From Thermocrinis ruber (GTDB taxonomy: Bacteria; Aquificota; Aquificia; Aquificales; Aquificaceae), in contig NZ_CP007028.1 in NCBI RefSeq assembly GCF_000512735.1, positions 248,001 through 312,000 on the forward strand: a DNA stretch of 64,000 nucleotides, in the 5' to 3' direction. Position 1 is the first letter of the stretch; each line of letters starts with the position of its first letter. The translations under genes and the position numbers were made by a program. Of the stretch, positions 1 to 8,920 are shown one piece after another. Under the pieces are notes generated by a model. That model ran no database searches. It saw only the letters and a list, made by a program, of their open reading frames with translations, and was not told the DNA's origin.

Positions 1-157
1 TCTTGGAAACCAGCAAAAAGTATTCAAGGGGGTCTCCTTCAAACTTTTCCAACTTAAGGGAGTAGGTGTATCCCTTGGAAAAGTGCTCAATTACCCTTTT
101 TAGCTTTTCTTCGTCAGTTTTTGCGTTGCGGGATAGCTCCTGTGCCAAGTTCCTTAG
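1..157 (-). pseudogene. Continuation of the transglutaminase-like gene in the -1 frame, cut by window edge
   Basis: Reading the minus strand from 157 in the -1 frame relative to the preceding entry gives 52 codons without a stop, beginning LRNLAQELSR and including VIEHFSKGYTYSL. Such a stretch is typical of the beginning of a transglutaminase-like core domain. The junction on the coding strand reads A-AAG-GGC-TAA, a GGG run directly before the stop, so one missing G or a -1 slip would restore one protein. The catalytic Cys-His-Asp region would lie beyond base 1 and cannot be judged. Marked as pseudogene only because the frame is broken in this sequence. Confidence 0.7.
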
Positions 158-1236
158 CCCTTTGGCACATCCTTTGGCACTTCAAGATAGGACCCAAGGT
201 CCTCATCCCAGTTTGGGGGCTCAAAGACAGAACTGGCGGTGTATCGGATGGGTCTGTTTATTGAAGTGGAAGCCCTAAAAACGCCACCGGGCGCAACAAA
301 AACCTGAGCTTTTATACCTTCCAAAGTGCTCAAGCTGTAGGGGTAATCCAAGGCGGGTAGGTAGTCATCGTAATGGGGCTCCAAAACTACTGTGTATTGC
401 ACATCCCCTGTCCCTTTTGGCAGGGGTTGGCTTCCCTTCAAGTTAATAACCCAACGCCCCTTTTGATAGGTGTCAAAGACCTGAATCCTCCAGTAGGGAT
501 CCTTGAGCCCCTGACTTAGTCCATAGACCCTAAAGGCTAAGGTATTGTCCTGTTGGATTTCTCCCACCTTTCCCAAAGAAACTTCCCTTGCTATGCCCGT
601 CTTTAGACCTTCGCCCCTGCCAAAAAGGTCCAAAATGGGAAACTGGCTCCTGGGAAGTCCCACGAAAAAAGGAACGGCAAACAAAAAGACAGAGATAAAC
701 AAAGCTAAAGAGACCTTGAAGTAGTGGAAGAATACCTCCGCCCTCTGGTAATCCCTCTGGCTTTGTCTGTAAGAGTTTATAAACACGAGGGAGGTAATGG
801 AAAGAAAGCTAAAGACCAGCAAAAAAAGCAGAAAGCTCAGAGATAGGTTGTGGAGGGTAGCCAAAGATATGCAGAGCAAACTGAGAAGCAAAATCTGGTA
901 CATATCCCTTGGCTTTTTCTCCTCAAGGAACTTTATGCCAAGTAGGATGAGAAGTAGGTTTGAAAGAGGTCCCACAAGATTTTCAAGGCTAAGCTGAGAG
1001 CCAAAGTAGAGGACCATCACCACGCCAAAGATGTTTAGAAACAGCCGTCTGATGGGATAGGTCTGTTTGTAATCCATGAAAAGACCCGCAAATAGGAAGG
1101 AGAGGCATACCAAAAGGTAAGGAACTTCTGCCATACCCACCAAAGACAATACGCCAACGATAGCCGATAGATAAACCCATATTAGGGTAGAGGCCCTTGA
1201 GCTTTCAATCAGTCTTTTTAAGGTACTGGAGCGCAT
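154..1236 (-). CDS. Transglutaminase-like membrane protein (TgpA/DUF3488 type), N-terminal part before a frameshift
   Basis: The N-terminal ~190 residues hold several hydrophobic membrane segments, followed by an extracytoplasmic stretch with YWRIQVFD and RWV motifs. This is the layout of the DUF3488 N-terminal domain of TgpA-type transglutaminases. The frame stops after VPKDVPKG at 154-156, just where the family normally runs into its transglutaminase domain, and that domain is open in the -1 frame (next entry). The start ATG at 1236 lies inside the 3' end of the upstream HD-domain gene (32-base overlap). The real product is therefore probably longer, and the short reading is either a sequence error, a frameshifted gene or a frameshifting product. 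Membrane location is inferred from hydrophobicity. Confidence 0.75.
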   Translation of the reverse strand: MRSSTLKRLIESSRASTLIWVYLSAIVGVLSLVGMAEVPYLLVCLSFLFAGLFMDYKQTYPIRRLFLNIFGVVMVLYFGSQLSLENLVGPLSNLLLILLGIKFLEEKKPRDMYQILLLSLLCISLATLHNLSLSFLLFLLVFSFLSITSLVFINSYRQSQRDYQRAEVFFHYFKVSLALFISVFLFAVPFFVGLPRSQFPILDLFGRGEGLKTGIAREVSLGKVGEIQQDNTLAFRVYGLSQGLKDPYWRIQVFDTYQKGRWVINLKGSQPLPKGTGDVQYTVVLEPHYDDYLPALDYPYSLSTLEGIKAQVFVAPGGVFRASTSINRPIRYTASSVFEPPNWDEDLGSYLEVPKDVPKG

Positions 1237-2323
1237 GCTCTTTTAACCTTGGCTCTATGTATATTCTGTATATCCGTATCTTGGGAAGGTTTCGCATAAT
1301 CTGAGATACTTCCCTGAGTTCCTTTAACTCTGCGTCGTAGCTTATATAGGACTCCTCCTCTATAAGGTTCTTCTCTGCTATGTCAAACCTCAGGTCCTTT
1401 TCATCAAACCTTTCCAAAAGATAACTTTTAACCTGTTCAAACTCTTTTGGGTCCTCGCCCTTATAAATTTCTCTGAAGTGTTCCCTCAAGAAGAGCCTTC
1501 TAACTAAAGGATTTTCCTTTTCTTTGAGGGCAAGGGCAATAAAGTGTGCATCTGTAAGCTTATGAAACTCTTCCTTGGAAAAGAGCCCCCTCTCTATGTA
1601 GCTGTTTATAAGCTCCAGAAGGTGGATGTTGAGTATGCGTACCACCTTGTGGAAATAAACCTGCACGTACATAAAGAACCTACCCAAGAAAAAGCTCTCC
1701 AAAGCCCTCAGGGCGCTTTTGTTGACGCATTTTTTGCCGTCTCGTCTTTCTAAGTGGTTCAAAATTCTGCGGTAATCAAAAAACCCATAAGAAGTTCCAC
1801 AAAAGTATGCATCCCTTCTTAGGTAATCCATCCTATCTGCCCCAAGCTCCCCCGTTATTATGTGGGAAAGGGACCTCTCCTCCTCGTCCTTTGGTTCTTT
1901 AAAGGCAAGGCGTGCTAAAAGTTCCACATCCTCCTGAGAAAAGCCAAGGCTTTTTAACTCCTCTCCTATCTCTCCGAGGACAAGCTCCTTTCCTATGTGT
2001 TCGTGGCTTTTGTCCCCCAAAAGAACTTCAGTGGTATGAGAAAAGGGTGGATGTCCCACATCGTGCAAAAGCCCCGCCAAGCGTACGATCTCAAAGAGCC
2101 TCTGATCTTTGTAGCCAAGGCTCATATACATCTCCCCCGCCAAGTTCATAACCCCAAGGGAGTGTTCAAAGCGAGTATGCTGGGCGGAGGGAAAAACCAT
2201 GTGTGCAACTCCCAACTGCTTTACATACCTTAGCCTCTGAAAGACAAAGCTATCAATTATCTTTAGCTCTTTTGGATAGAGCCTTATGAACTGATAGATC
2301 GGATCGGAGATGTCCTTAAACAT
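1205..2323 (-). CDS. HD-domain phosphohydrolase (dGTPase-like / SAMHD1-like family)
   Basis: 372 residues. The HD superfamily metal site is clear: H49 and H54 in HTRFEHSLG, then HDVGHPPFSH (HD at 87-88, His at 91 and 96), followed by the second half with GADRMDYLRRDAYF. This layout matches the HD proteins annotated as deoxyguanosinetriphosphate triphosphohydrolase-like, which hydrolyse nucleotides or related phosphates. The exact substrate cannot be read from sequence. The gene overlaps the upstream unknown gene by 8 bases and the downstream transglutaminase-like gene by 32, so the three are probably cotranscribed. Family is firm, substrate is not. Confidence 0.9.
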   Translation of the reverse strand: MFKDISDPIYQFIRLYPKELKIIDSFVFQRLRYVKQLGVAHMVFPSAQHTRFEHSLGVMNLAGEMYMSLGYKDQRLFEIVRLAGLLHDVGHPPFSHTTEVLLGDKSHEHIGKELVLGEIGEELKSLGFSQEDVELLARLAFKEPKDEEERSLSHIITGELGADRMDYLRRDAYFCGTSYGFFDYRRILNHLERRDGKKCVNKSALRALESFFLGRFFMYVQVYFHKVVRILNIHLLELINSYIERGLFSKEEFHKLTDAHFIALALKEKENPLVRRLFLREHFREIYKGEDPKEFEQVKSYLLERFDEKDLRFDIAEKNLIEEESYISYDAELKELREVSQIMRNLPKIRIYRIYIEPRLKEHALQYLKKTD

Positions 2324-3173
2324 TCAATCTCGGGCGTTCCCTTAAACACTCTTCTTTTAGGGTTATGTTCCAAGGTCCCTTGTGCACTAAGCGTCTGTAA
2401 AGCCTTGTTATAGTGTCCTTTAGGTATCTCCAAAAACCTTTTCCCTTTGTTTGCTTTACAAACTCCACCTTGACCTTTTCCACCTTTTTTCCCTTTTGAC
2501 ACCTTCTCCAGTTGTTCTCCAAACTCTTCCTGAGCTTTTCCACATCAACGCCATAATACACATTGGGAAGATTCTTTGCCAGCTCTAAGGCTTCCCACCA
2601 GCATTTGGCACAATCTTGGATGGTTGTTCCTTTAACCGCCTTTTCAAGAACCTCAAAGAAGACCGCATCCTTTTTGAACCTTTCTTTCTGCAACTCCGAG
2701 TAGTGCATGTACTCCTCATAAAGCTCTTCGTTGAAGATATAAACACCCAGATGGATGGCATCTTGAGGGTTCCATAGCTTACTGTAGCTAAGCTTGTGGG
2801 CTATACTCCAATACTTAACTACCCTGTTTGAAAACCCGTAAAAATCCTCTAAATATTGCTCATACAGACTCACAAAGAACAGGTTATCTTCCTGCAGCTT
2901 GTAAATATCCTTCCCAACGTACACATTCCCGTATATGTCAGTGATCTTAAGGAGGTTTAGCTCCACCAGAATATCCTTCCATTGGCTCCTACTTGCCCTG
3001 AAGCTTCTGTAAGCACAACCCAAGAACTGATCCAAGCCAATTGAAAAATTCCCCTCCTTCTTTACAAGCTGGATGTAGCAAAGTAAGTAAAGCAGTAGTT
3101 CCCTTTTGCTTTGGTCCTCCAAAACTTCCAAAAACAGGCTCTCAAGTCTGTCCCTTTCTCTTAACTCCAGCAC
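2316..3173 (-). CDS. Protein of unknown function (285 aa)
   Basis: Not recognised. A soluble, charged protein rich in Tyr, Trp, Leu and Lys with no signal peptide or membrane segment. Visible details are a CAKCWW motif around residue 200 and a strongly basic C-terminal third (KKVEKVKVEFVKQTKGKG and RLYRRLVHKG), which could bind nucleic acid or membrane surface, although nothing proves it. The start ATG at 3173 is the first in the frame, 46 bases after the end of secD. It overlaps the HD gene by 8 bases, suggesting translational coupling. It probably belongs to a lineage-restricted family. Confidence 0.7.
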   Translation of the reverse strand: MLELRERDRLESLFLEVLEDQSKRELLLYLLCYIQLVKKEGNFSIGLDQFLGCAYRSFRASRSQWKDILVELNLLKITDIYGNVYVGKDIYKLQEDNLFFVSLYEQYLEDFYGFSNRVVKYWSIAHKLSYSKLWNPQDAIHLGVYIFNEELYEEYMHYSELQKERFKKDAVFFEVLEKAVKGTTIQDCAKCWWEALELAKNLPNVYYGVDVEKLRKSLENNWRRCQKGKKVEKVKVEFVKQTKGKGFWRYLKDTITRLYRRLVHKGPWNITLKEECLRERPRLNV

Positions 3174-3219
3174 AGAGTTAATTTTAATCCCTTACAGCTA
3201 ACTTGCCACCATCATATTT

Positions 3220-4704
3220 TTATATTCTGAAAGCCTTTAGTTTGTGTAGGACTTCAAGAAGAAACTTGGCAAAATACACGTTTGACACAAAAGAGGCTAT
3301 TGTTCCGAGGGTTAAGGTGGTGGCAAAACCCTTTACCGGACCACTGCCAAACTGAAAGAGTATTAGCGCTGCAACCAAGAGTGTTATGTGAGTATCAAAG
3401 ACTGCACTCAAAGTTCTCCTGTAGCCAAGCTCTATTGCCTTTCTTATGCTGTTCCCAAGCCTCAGCTCTTCCTTTACCCTCTCAAAGATCAGCACGTTGG
3501 AATCTACCGCTATTCCCATGTTCAGTATTATCCCCGCAATGCCGGGTAATGTTAAAGTGGCACCCAAAAGAACCATGCCAGCCCATAGCATAAGGGCGTT
3601 GAGGATTATAGAAAGGTTGGCGGTTATGCCCGCAGTTTTGTATCTGAACAAAAGCAAAAGGGCTAAGAGTACAAAGCCCAAGACACCGGCCTTTATCCCC
3701 TGCTCTATAGCGTCCCTACCAAGGCTTGGTCCTATAACACTCTCCTGCAAGAAATCAACCTTTGTGGGAAGAGCACCAGCTCTAAGCACAATGGCAAGCT
3801 CCTTAGCTTCATCCAAGGTAAATTGCCCAGTTATCTGCCCAGTGCTGGTTATTCTGCTTCTTATAACCGGTGCGGAAATTACCTTTTTATCCAACACTAT
3901 GGCAAGGGCTCTGCCTATGTTTTTCTCGGTAGCTTCTCCAAACTTCTTTGCCCCTTCGTCTGTTAGCTCAAAGCTAACCGCAGGTCTTCCAAACTCATCC
4001 TGAGAGGTGTAGGCGGTCTTTAGGTCCGCCCCCGTTATAACCGCTGTCTTTTCCACCAAAAACCACTGGGTGTTGTCCCTTGAAGGAAGTAGCTCCAGAT
4101 CTGGTGTTAGTTTTTTTTCAAGGTCTTCCCTGCTGCCCGCATCAACTACAAGCTTTAGCTCCAAGAGGGCGGTTTTTCCTATAACAGATTTGGCCCTCTC
4201 CAAATCCAAAATACCCGGTAGTTCCACCAGAACCCTATCCTGCCCCACCTTGGTAATGACTGGTTGAACCACTCCCAGTTCATCTATTCTTTTCCTCAAC
4301 ACTTCAATGGTTTGGCTTATAGTTCCCTCCCTTAGGGCAGATATCTCCTGCTCTTTTAAAGCAAGCAAGACATAACCTTTGCCCCTTTCCCTTATCTCAA
4401 GACGTGGGAAGTTCTTTTGGATCACCTGCTCTATTTTAGCGTCCTCCAAAAGCTCTACCTTTATACCCTCTTTGCTTGCCAGAACATCAAGCACGGGAAC
4501 TCTCTCCTCCCTCAGTTTATCGTATAAATCTTTACTCAGCCTTTGATATTCCTGTTCCAAGGCGTAAGAAAGGTCCGGTTGGAGCAGTATAGACACACCA
4601 CCCCTTAGGTCCAGCCCAAGATTTACAGGTTTGTAAAAGACAATTCCCACGCAGGCTACCCACAGCAACAAAAAGGCGAAAAGATTTGCGTAAAAGTTTT
4701 TCAT
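3220..4704 (-). CDS. secD: Protein-export membrane protein SecD
   Basis: 494 residues, normal for SecD. The N-terminal membrane segment is followed by GLDLRGGVSILL, a large periplasmic region containing the P1 domain, and RKRIDELGV and VELPGI motifs. The C-terminal five-helix RND-type domain contains GIAGIILNMGIAVDSNVLIFERV. SecD works with SecF at the SecYEG translocon and uses the proton motive force to pull proteins out. No secF follows here: the next gene downstream is the unknown 285-residue protein, so secF must lie elsewhere. The gene is divergent from the OmpA-type gene. Confidence 0.97.
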   Translation of the reverse strand: MKNFYANLFAFLLLWVACVGIVFYKPVNLGLDLRGGVSILLQPDLSYALEQEYQRLSKDLYDKLREERVPVLDVLASKEGIKVELLEDAKIEQVIQKNFPRLEIRERGKGYVLLALKEQEISALREGTISQTIEVLRKRIDELGVVQPVITKVGQDRVLVELPGILDLERAKSVIGKTALLELKLVVDAGSREDLEKKLTPDLELLPSRDNTQWFLVEKTAVITGADLKTAYTSQDEFGRPAVSFELTDEGAKKFGEATEKNIGRALAIVLDKKVISAPVIRSRITSTGQITGQFTLDEAKELAIVLRAGALPTKVDFLQESVIGPSLGRDAIEQGIKAGVLGFVLLALLLLFRYKTAGITANLSIILNALMLWAGMVLLGATLTLPGIAGIILNMGIAVDSNVLIFERVKEELRLGNSIRKAIELGYRRTLSAVFDTHITLLVAALILFQFGSGPVKGFATTLTLGTIASFVSNVYFAKFLLEVLHKLKAFRI

Positions 4705-4732
4705 GAGCGAGTAATATTTTAATAGGTGGATT

Positions 4733-4738
4733 TATAAT
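4733..4738 (+). promoter_or_regulatory. Possible -10 element for the OmpA-type gene
   Basis: TATAAT sits 26 bases before the ATG at 4765, in the 60-base gap between the divergent secD and OmpA-type genes. No good -35 hexamer is visible 17 bases upstream. A strong ribosome binding site (AAGGAGGAG) follows at about 4751-4759. Confidence 0.4.
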
Positions 4739-4764
4739 AGCTACTTAAAATAAGGAGGAGAAAG

Positions 4765-5787
4765 ATGAAAAATATTACGATCTTAAAGGTTCTGACTGTG
4801 GCAATAATGTTTAGTGCCTCTGCACAGCAAATGGATTTTAGAGTATCTGAAGGTATTGCAGAATCCCAAAGGTTGATAGAAGTAGCTTATAAGGCGGGAG
4901 GAAGGGAAAAGTCTCCGTACCACTTTGAGAAGGCGAGGGCTTACAGGGACCTTTCTGTTCTCTTTGCCAGCGAAATGGAGGAAGTTAGTTCAAAGATCTT
5001 TGCCATAAAGAGCATGAACTCTGCCTCTAAGTCTATAGAAGGTTCGGCGGAGTTAGACAAACTTTCGGAACCTGAGCTACCCCCTAATAGAGGAAAGCCT
5101 ACTATAGACCTAAAAGCCATCTACGCTAACTTGCAAAAAATAAGGGAAGAAAAGGCTTTCAGTTGTGCACCCAAAGAGTTGGCTAACGCAGAAGCCTACT
5201 ATGAAGGTTTAATCCATGAGCTTTCAAAAGAAAGACCTAAGGCATCTCTTGTGCAGTCTTTGTATGATAGTTTTCTCTCCAACTATTTGCTTGCCAAAGA
5301 GAAGGTGGATATAGCTAAGAGGGAGTCCCTGGTTTGTTATACGGGTAAAGTAGAACTTCCCGTCGCCCAAGCAGAACCTATGGAGCCCGTCGTCCAAAAG
5401 CCAATAGAACCGCAGGAACCTGCAAAAGTGGAAGAACCCCTTATGGTGCGCGCCAGAATACACTTTGACTTTAATAAGGCAGACATAAAGAAAGAATACA
5501 TACCACTGCTCAAAGAGGTGGCAAAGGTGCTAAAGGAAAATCCCAACATAAACCTAAGGATTGAAGGCTACACGGATGATATAGGCACCAAGGCCTACAA
5601 CCAAAAGCTTGCACTGAGGAGGGCTATGGCGGTTAAAAACTTTTTGGTAAAGGAGGGTATAAAACCTGAGAGGATACAGATAGTGGGTTTTGGAAAGGAA
5701 AGATACATCGCAGAGAACACTACGCCCATAGGTAGGCTAACCAACAGGAGGGCAGAGTTTATAGTTATCCAGGTGCCCACGCAATGA
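4765..5787 (+). CDS. OmpA-family peptidoglycan-binding outer membrane protein
   Basis: 340 residues. An N-terminal signal peptide is visible (hydrophobic core LKVLTVAIMFSASA before QQ). The middle is helical, charged and possibly coiled coil, with a Pro/Glu-rich linker around residues 205-225. The C-terminal ~110 residues form an OmpA-like domain: HFDFNKADIK, RIEGYTDDIG, NQKLALRRAMAVKNFLV and NRRAEF, including the Asp and Arg that hold diaminopimelate. It should tether the outer membrane to peptidoglycan. It lacks an obvious eight-strand beta barrel, so it is OmpA-C-like rather than a porin. Transcribed alone, divergent from secD and convergent with gltX. Confidence 0.9.
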   Translation: MKNITILKVLTVAIMFSASAQQMDFRVSEGIAESQRLIEVAYKAGGREKSPYHFEKARAYRDLSVLFASEMEEVSSKIFAIKSMNSASKSIEGSAELDKLSEPELPPNRGKPTIDLKAIYANLQKIREEKAFSCAPKELANAEAYYEGLIHELSKERPKASLVQSLYDSFLSNYLLAKEKVDIAKRESLVCYTGKVELPVAQAEPMEPVVQKPIEPQEPAKVEEPLMVRARIHFDFNKADIKKEYIPLLKEVAKVLKENPNINLRIEGYTDDIGTKAYNQKLALRRAMAVKNFLVKEGIKPERIQIVGFGKERYIAENTTPIGRLTNRRAEFIVIQVPTQ

Positions 5788-5791
5788 GGAA

Positions 5792-7192
5792 CTACTGAAA
5801 GCTCTTCAGTGCCCTCTCTACCCTTTTTATAAACCTATCCTTCGGCAAAACATCGCATAGAACATCCACTCCAACACCCTCCAGCTCTCCCGTTAGGGCT
5901 GCCCTCAGTGTGTGCCAAAAATCCTTGGGCTTTATTCCAAGCTCCTTCTGGGCCATCTTGGCGATCTCTTTGATCTTCTGTCCGCTCAGTTCCTCTCCCT
6001 CTAACTTTAAAAGCACATACTCCAGAACTTGCATGGCGGTTTGATTTTCTAAAATTCCCTTTGCTTGCTCTGAATATTCCACATCATCCACAAAGAAGGG
6101 CTTTAGTCTATCCACTGCTTCTGAGAGGGTTTCAAAGGCATCCCTAGCCCTCTGCAGAACCTTTAAAAGGTAATCCTTGTCAAAGGAATATCCCGCCCTC
6201 TCAAGGAAAGGAGTGAGCTCCTTTGCAAGCTCCTCAAGACTCAGAACTTCTCTTATATACACTCCGTTCATCCACCTAAGCTTTTGGGCGTCAAAAACAG
6301 CAGGAGAGTCGTTAACATCCTTTAGGTCAAAGAGCTTAATCAGTTCCTCCTTTGAGTAGACCTCCCTTCCTTCCTCTGGCGGAGACCATCCCAAAAGGCA
6401 AAGGTAGTTGAACATAGCCTGTGGCAAAAAGCCCTCCTCTCGGTAGTTTTTTACGGAGACTGCACCGTGCCTTTTGGAGAGCTTGCTTCTGTCTGGTCCA
6501 AGAATTACAGGCAGGTGGGCAAACTTGGGAACCTCAAAGCCCAAAGCTCGGTATATGAGTATTTGCTTAGGTGTGTTTGGAATGTGGTCTTCCCCCCTTA
6601 TCACATGGCTAACACCCATCAGGGCATCATCCACCACCACCACAAAGTTATAGACCGGGCTTCCGTCGCTCCGGACGATCACAAAGTCTCCAAAGTCATC
6701 CACGCTTATGGATATAGGTCCCTTTATAAGGTCCTCAAAGGTTATCACCTCTCCCTCCGGAACTTTGAACCTTATAGTGTAGGGTATTCCTTTGTCTTTA
6801 ACATCTTCAAGGTTCATATGCCTACATTTGCCCGAGTATCTGTAGGGAATGCCTTTTTCCTCTGCCTTTTTCCTTTCTTCTTCTAGCTCCTCCGGTGTGC
6901 ATACGCAAGGATAAGCCCATCCGGACTCTATTAGCCTTTGGGCGTACTCTTTGTATATATCAAACCTTTCGGACTGTCTGTAAAACTCGTCCCACTCTAT
7001 GCCAAGCCACTCTAAGTCCCTAAGGAGCATCTCCTCAAACTCTTTGGATGACCTTTCCCTGTCCGTGTCCTCTATGCGTAGGATGAACTTTCCTCCGTGA
7101 TGCCTCGCAAAGAGGTAGCTGAAGATGGCGGTCCTTGCGTTGCCAAGGTGTAAATAACCCGTAGGGCTTGGTGCGAACCTACTAACCACCAT
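5792..7192 (-). CDS. gltX: Glutamate--tRNA ligase
   Basis: 466 residues, normal length. A class I synthetase: the HIGH-type motif is APSPTGYLHLGNA near the N terminus and the KMSKS-type motif is SKLSKRHG near residue 240. The pattern AHLPVILGPD before KLSKRHG is typical of bacterial GluRS. It charges tRNA-Glu and, in organisms lacking GlnRS, may also charge tRNA-Gln for amidation, although that cannot be decided here. The stop lies 5 bases from the end of the convergent OmpA-type gene. The antiporter gene ends 3 bases upstream, so the two probably share a transcript. Confidence 0.97.
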   Translation of the reverse strand: MVVSRFAPSPTGYLHLGNARTAIFSYLFARHHGGKFILRIEDTDRERSSKEFEEMLLRDLEWLGIEWDEFYRQSERFDIYKEYAQRLIESGWAYPCVCTPEELEEERKKAEEKGIPYRYSGKCRHMNLEDVKDKGIPYTIRFKVPEGEVITFEDLIKGPISISVDDFGDFVIVRSDGSPVYNFVVVVDDALMGVSHVIRGEDHIPNTPKQILIYRALGFEVPKFAHLPVILGPDRSKLSKRHGAVSVKNYREEGFLPQAMFNYLCLLGWSPPEEGREVYSKEELIKLFDLKDVNDSPAVFDAQKLRWMNGVYIREVLSLEELAKELTPFLERAGYSFDKDYLLKVLQRARDAFETLSEAVDRLKPFFVDDVEYSEQAKGILENQTAMQVLEYVLLKLEGEELSGQKIKEIAKMAQKELGIKPKDFWHTLRAALTGELEGVGVDVLCDVLPKDRFIKRVERALKSFQ

Positions 7193-7195
7193 AGC

Positions 7196-8383
7196 TCAAT
7201 TTCTGGCTAATATTTTAAGGGCTATTGGAGACATCAAAGTAGTTATTGCTACCACAAAGATCACCACCGCATAAAGGGTATCGTCGTAAACCTTTGCCTG
7301 CCTTCCAAACTCCGCAAAGATGAGACCCACCTCACCCCGTGGTAGCATAGAAAAACCGATCAAGAGCTTTTCTCTGAGTGGTACTCTAACAAAAAATCCT
7401 GAGATTACTTTTCCTACCACTGCAACGAGTGTTATAAGCAACGCCAAGGTCCAAAACTTGGCAGAGGTGAAGTCAATGGCTTTTAAATTCAATTGCAGTC
7501 CCACATAGACAAAGAATACAGGTGTTAGCACCCAAACTAAAGGCAGTATAGAATGTTCTATCTTTTCCGCCATCCTCTCGTCGGTCTTCAAAAACAGGGC
7601 AAAGGGAATGGCAAAACGCCTTGAGAGGGCAAGACCTGCGGTGAAGGCACCGAGTATTTCGGGAGAGCCCACCTCGTGGGCTAAAAAGGCAAAGAAGAGG
7701 ACCATTGAGAGCACTGCCGGAGGCACAAAGTCCATAGTGCCCAGCTTTTTTGAAAGAAGCTGTATAACCCTCGCCAAAATCTGTGCCAGTATGGGAGAAA
7801 AGATAAAAAAGGAGCCTATGTAAAGAACAAGCAGCAGCAGAGCATCCACATGTACTTGCCCCTCCTTGGCAAGCTCGTAGAGTCCAGCCAATACGATCAC
7901 ACCAAAGATGTCGTCAAGGACCGCCGCACCCAAAACTATTTGGGCAAACCTTTCCTTCATCTTTCCCAAGTCTTCCAGGACTCCCACCGTTATCCCTATG
8001 CTCGTAGCGGTCAAGGTTCCTCCTAAGAAGAGGGAGGTTAAAAGGGGAAGGTTCAAGAGATAATAGCCTACCAAAAAGCCAAGGAGCATTGGTGCAAAGG
8101 CACCCACAAAGGCAACAATAACGGCTTTTATGCCCACCTTTTTTAGCTGATGTATGTCCGCCTCCAAACCCACCTGAAAGAGCAATAGGATCACTCCAAG
8201 CTCCGCGAGGACCTTTATGATCTCGTTTACCTCTATTAACCCGAGGGCACTCTTGCCAAGCAAAACACCCACCAGTATCTCACCAAGCACCGCAGGAAGA
8301 CCAAACTTTGCAAAGGCATCTCCCACTATTCGGGCGCTGAAAAGGATTATGGCAAGGTAAAGAAAGACATAGTGCATTTCCAT
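7196..8383 (-). CDS. Cation/proton antiporter, CPA2 family (NapA/KefB-like core)
   Basis: 395 residues, almost wholly hydrophobic, with about 12 membrane segments. Near the N terminus PAVLGEILVGVLLG is the usual first signature of the CPA2 transport core. The paired aspartates of the ion site are in AAVLDDIFGVIVLAG near residue 155. MLPRGEVGLIFAEFG near the C terminus is also typical. It should exchange Na+ or K+ for protons across the inner membrane. There is no C-terminal TrkA-N regulatory domain, so it is more NapA-like than KefB-like. It starts 5 bases after dut ends, in the same direction. Confidence 0.92.
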   Translation of the reverse strand: MEMHYVFLYLAIILFSARIVGDAFAKFGLPAVLGEILVGVLLGKSALGLIEVNEIIKVLAELGVILLLFQVGLEADIHQLKKVGIKAVIVAFVGAFAPMLLGFLVGYYLLNLPLLTSLFLGGTLTATSIGITVGVLEDLGKMKERFAQIVLGAAVLDDIFGVIVLAGLYELAKEGQVHVDALLLLVLYIGSFFIFSPILAQILARVIQLLSKKLGTMDFVPPAVLSMVLFFAFLAHEVGSPEILGAFTAGLALSRRFAIPFALFLKTDERMAEKIEHSILPLVWVLTPVFFVYVGLQLNLKAIDFTSAKFWTLALLITLVAVVGKVISGFFVRVPLREKLLIGFSMLPRGEVGLIFAEFGRQAKVYDDTLYAVVIFVVAITTLMSPIALKILARN

Positions 8384-8388
8384 GTTAC

Positions 8389-8832
8389 CTACCTCCCTGT
8401 AGAACCAAAGCCGTTGGGACCTCTAAGGCTCTCTGTAAGCTCCTCAACCTCTTCCCACTGCACCCTGACCACAGGGGCAACTACCAACTGGGCGATACGG
8501 TCTCCCCTGCGAACAACGAAATCTTCGTTGCCCAAGTTTATGAGAATAACCTTTATTTCTCCCCTGTAGTCGCTGTCTATGGTACCCGGAGCGTTTAGGA
8601 TGGTTATACCGTGCTTTATGGCAAGCCCACTTCTGGGACGTACTTGGGCTTCGTAACCTTCGGGCAGTTCTATGGCTATGCCTGTGGGAAGGAGCCTTCT
8701 TTCAAAGGGCTTTAGTACCACCTCTTCATAGCCTGCGTATAAAAGGTCCATACCTACAGAGCCCGGCGTTGCATAAAACGGCAGTTCTAAGCCTTCCGCG
8801 TGCGGAAACCTTTTTATTTTTACCCTGAGCAT
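8389..8832 (-). CDS. dut: Deoxyuridine 5'-triphosphate nucleotidohydrolase (dUTPase)
   Basis: 147 residues with all five trimeric dUTPase motifs in order: [40 protein letters not shown] and the C-terminal arm [10 protein letters not shown]. It hydrolyses dUTP to dUMP and pyrophosphate, keeping uracil out of DNA and feeding thymidylate synthesis. It lies 16 bases downstream of the tRNA-Thr gene on the same strand and so may be part of the rpsO-pnp-tRNA transcript. A good ribosome binding site (AGAAAGGAG) precedes it. Confidence 0.97.
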   Translation of the reverse strand: MLRVKIKRFPHAEGLELPFYATPGSVGMDLLYAGYEEVVLKPFERRLLPTGIAIELPEGYEAQVRPRSGLAIKHGITILNAPGTIDSDYRGEIKVILINLGNEDFVVRRGDRIAQLVVAPVVRVQWEEVEELTESLRGPNGFGSTGR

Positions 8833-8848
8833 TTTTTCTCCTTTCTCA

Positions 8849-8920
8849 AGCCGGCGGTGGGATTTGAACCCACGACCTAGGCATTACGAGTGCCTCGCTC
8901 TACCGCTGAGCTACGCCGGC
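8849..8920 (-). tRNA. tRNA-Thr (anticodon CGU)
   Basis: A full cloverleaf can be drawn by hand: a 7-bp acceptor stem GCCGGCG/CGCCGGC, D stem GCTC/GAGC, anticodon stem AGGCA/TGCCT with 7-base loop CTCGTAA (anticodon CGU, reading ACG), a 5-base variable loop, and T stem GTGGG/CCCAC with loop TTCAAAT. The total is 72 bases with a U discriminator and no encoded CCA, so CCA must be added after transcription. The 5' end overlaps the last 10 bases of pnp, including its stop codon. Confidence 0.96.

Noticed and set aside
3446-4003. Plus-strand frame of about 185 codons opposite secD
   Set aside because: Antisense to the well-supported secD, Ser/Pro-rich nonsense composition, no motif.
5794-5811. ACTGAA/TTCAGT hairpin between the OmpA-type gene and gltX
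   Set aside because: It is inside the gltX coding end and has no T run; not a terminator.
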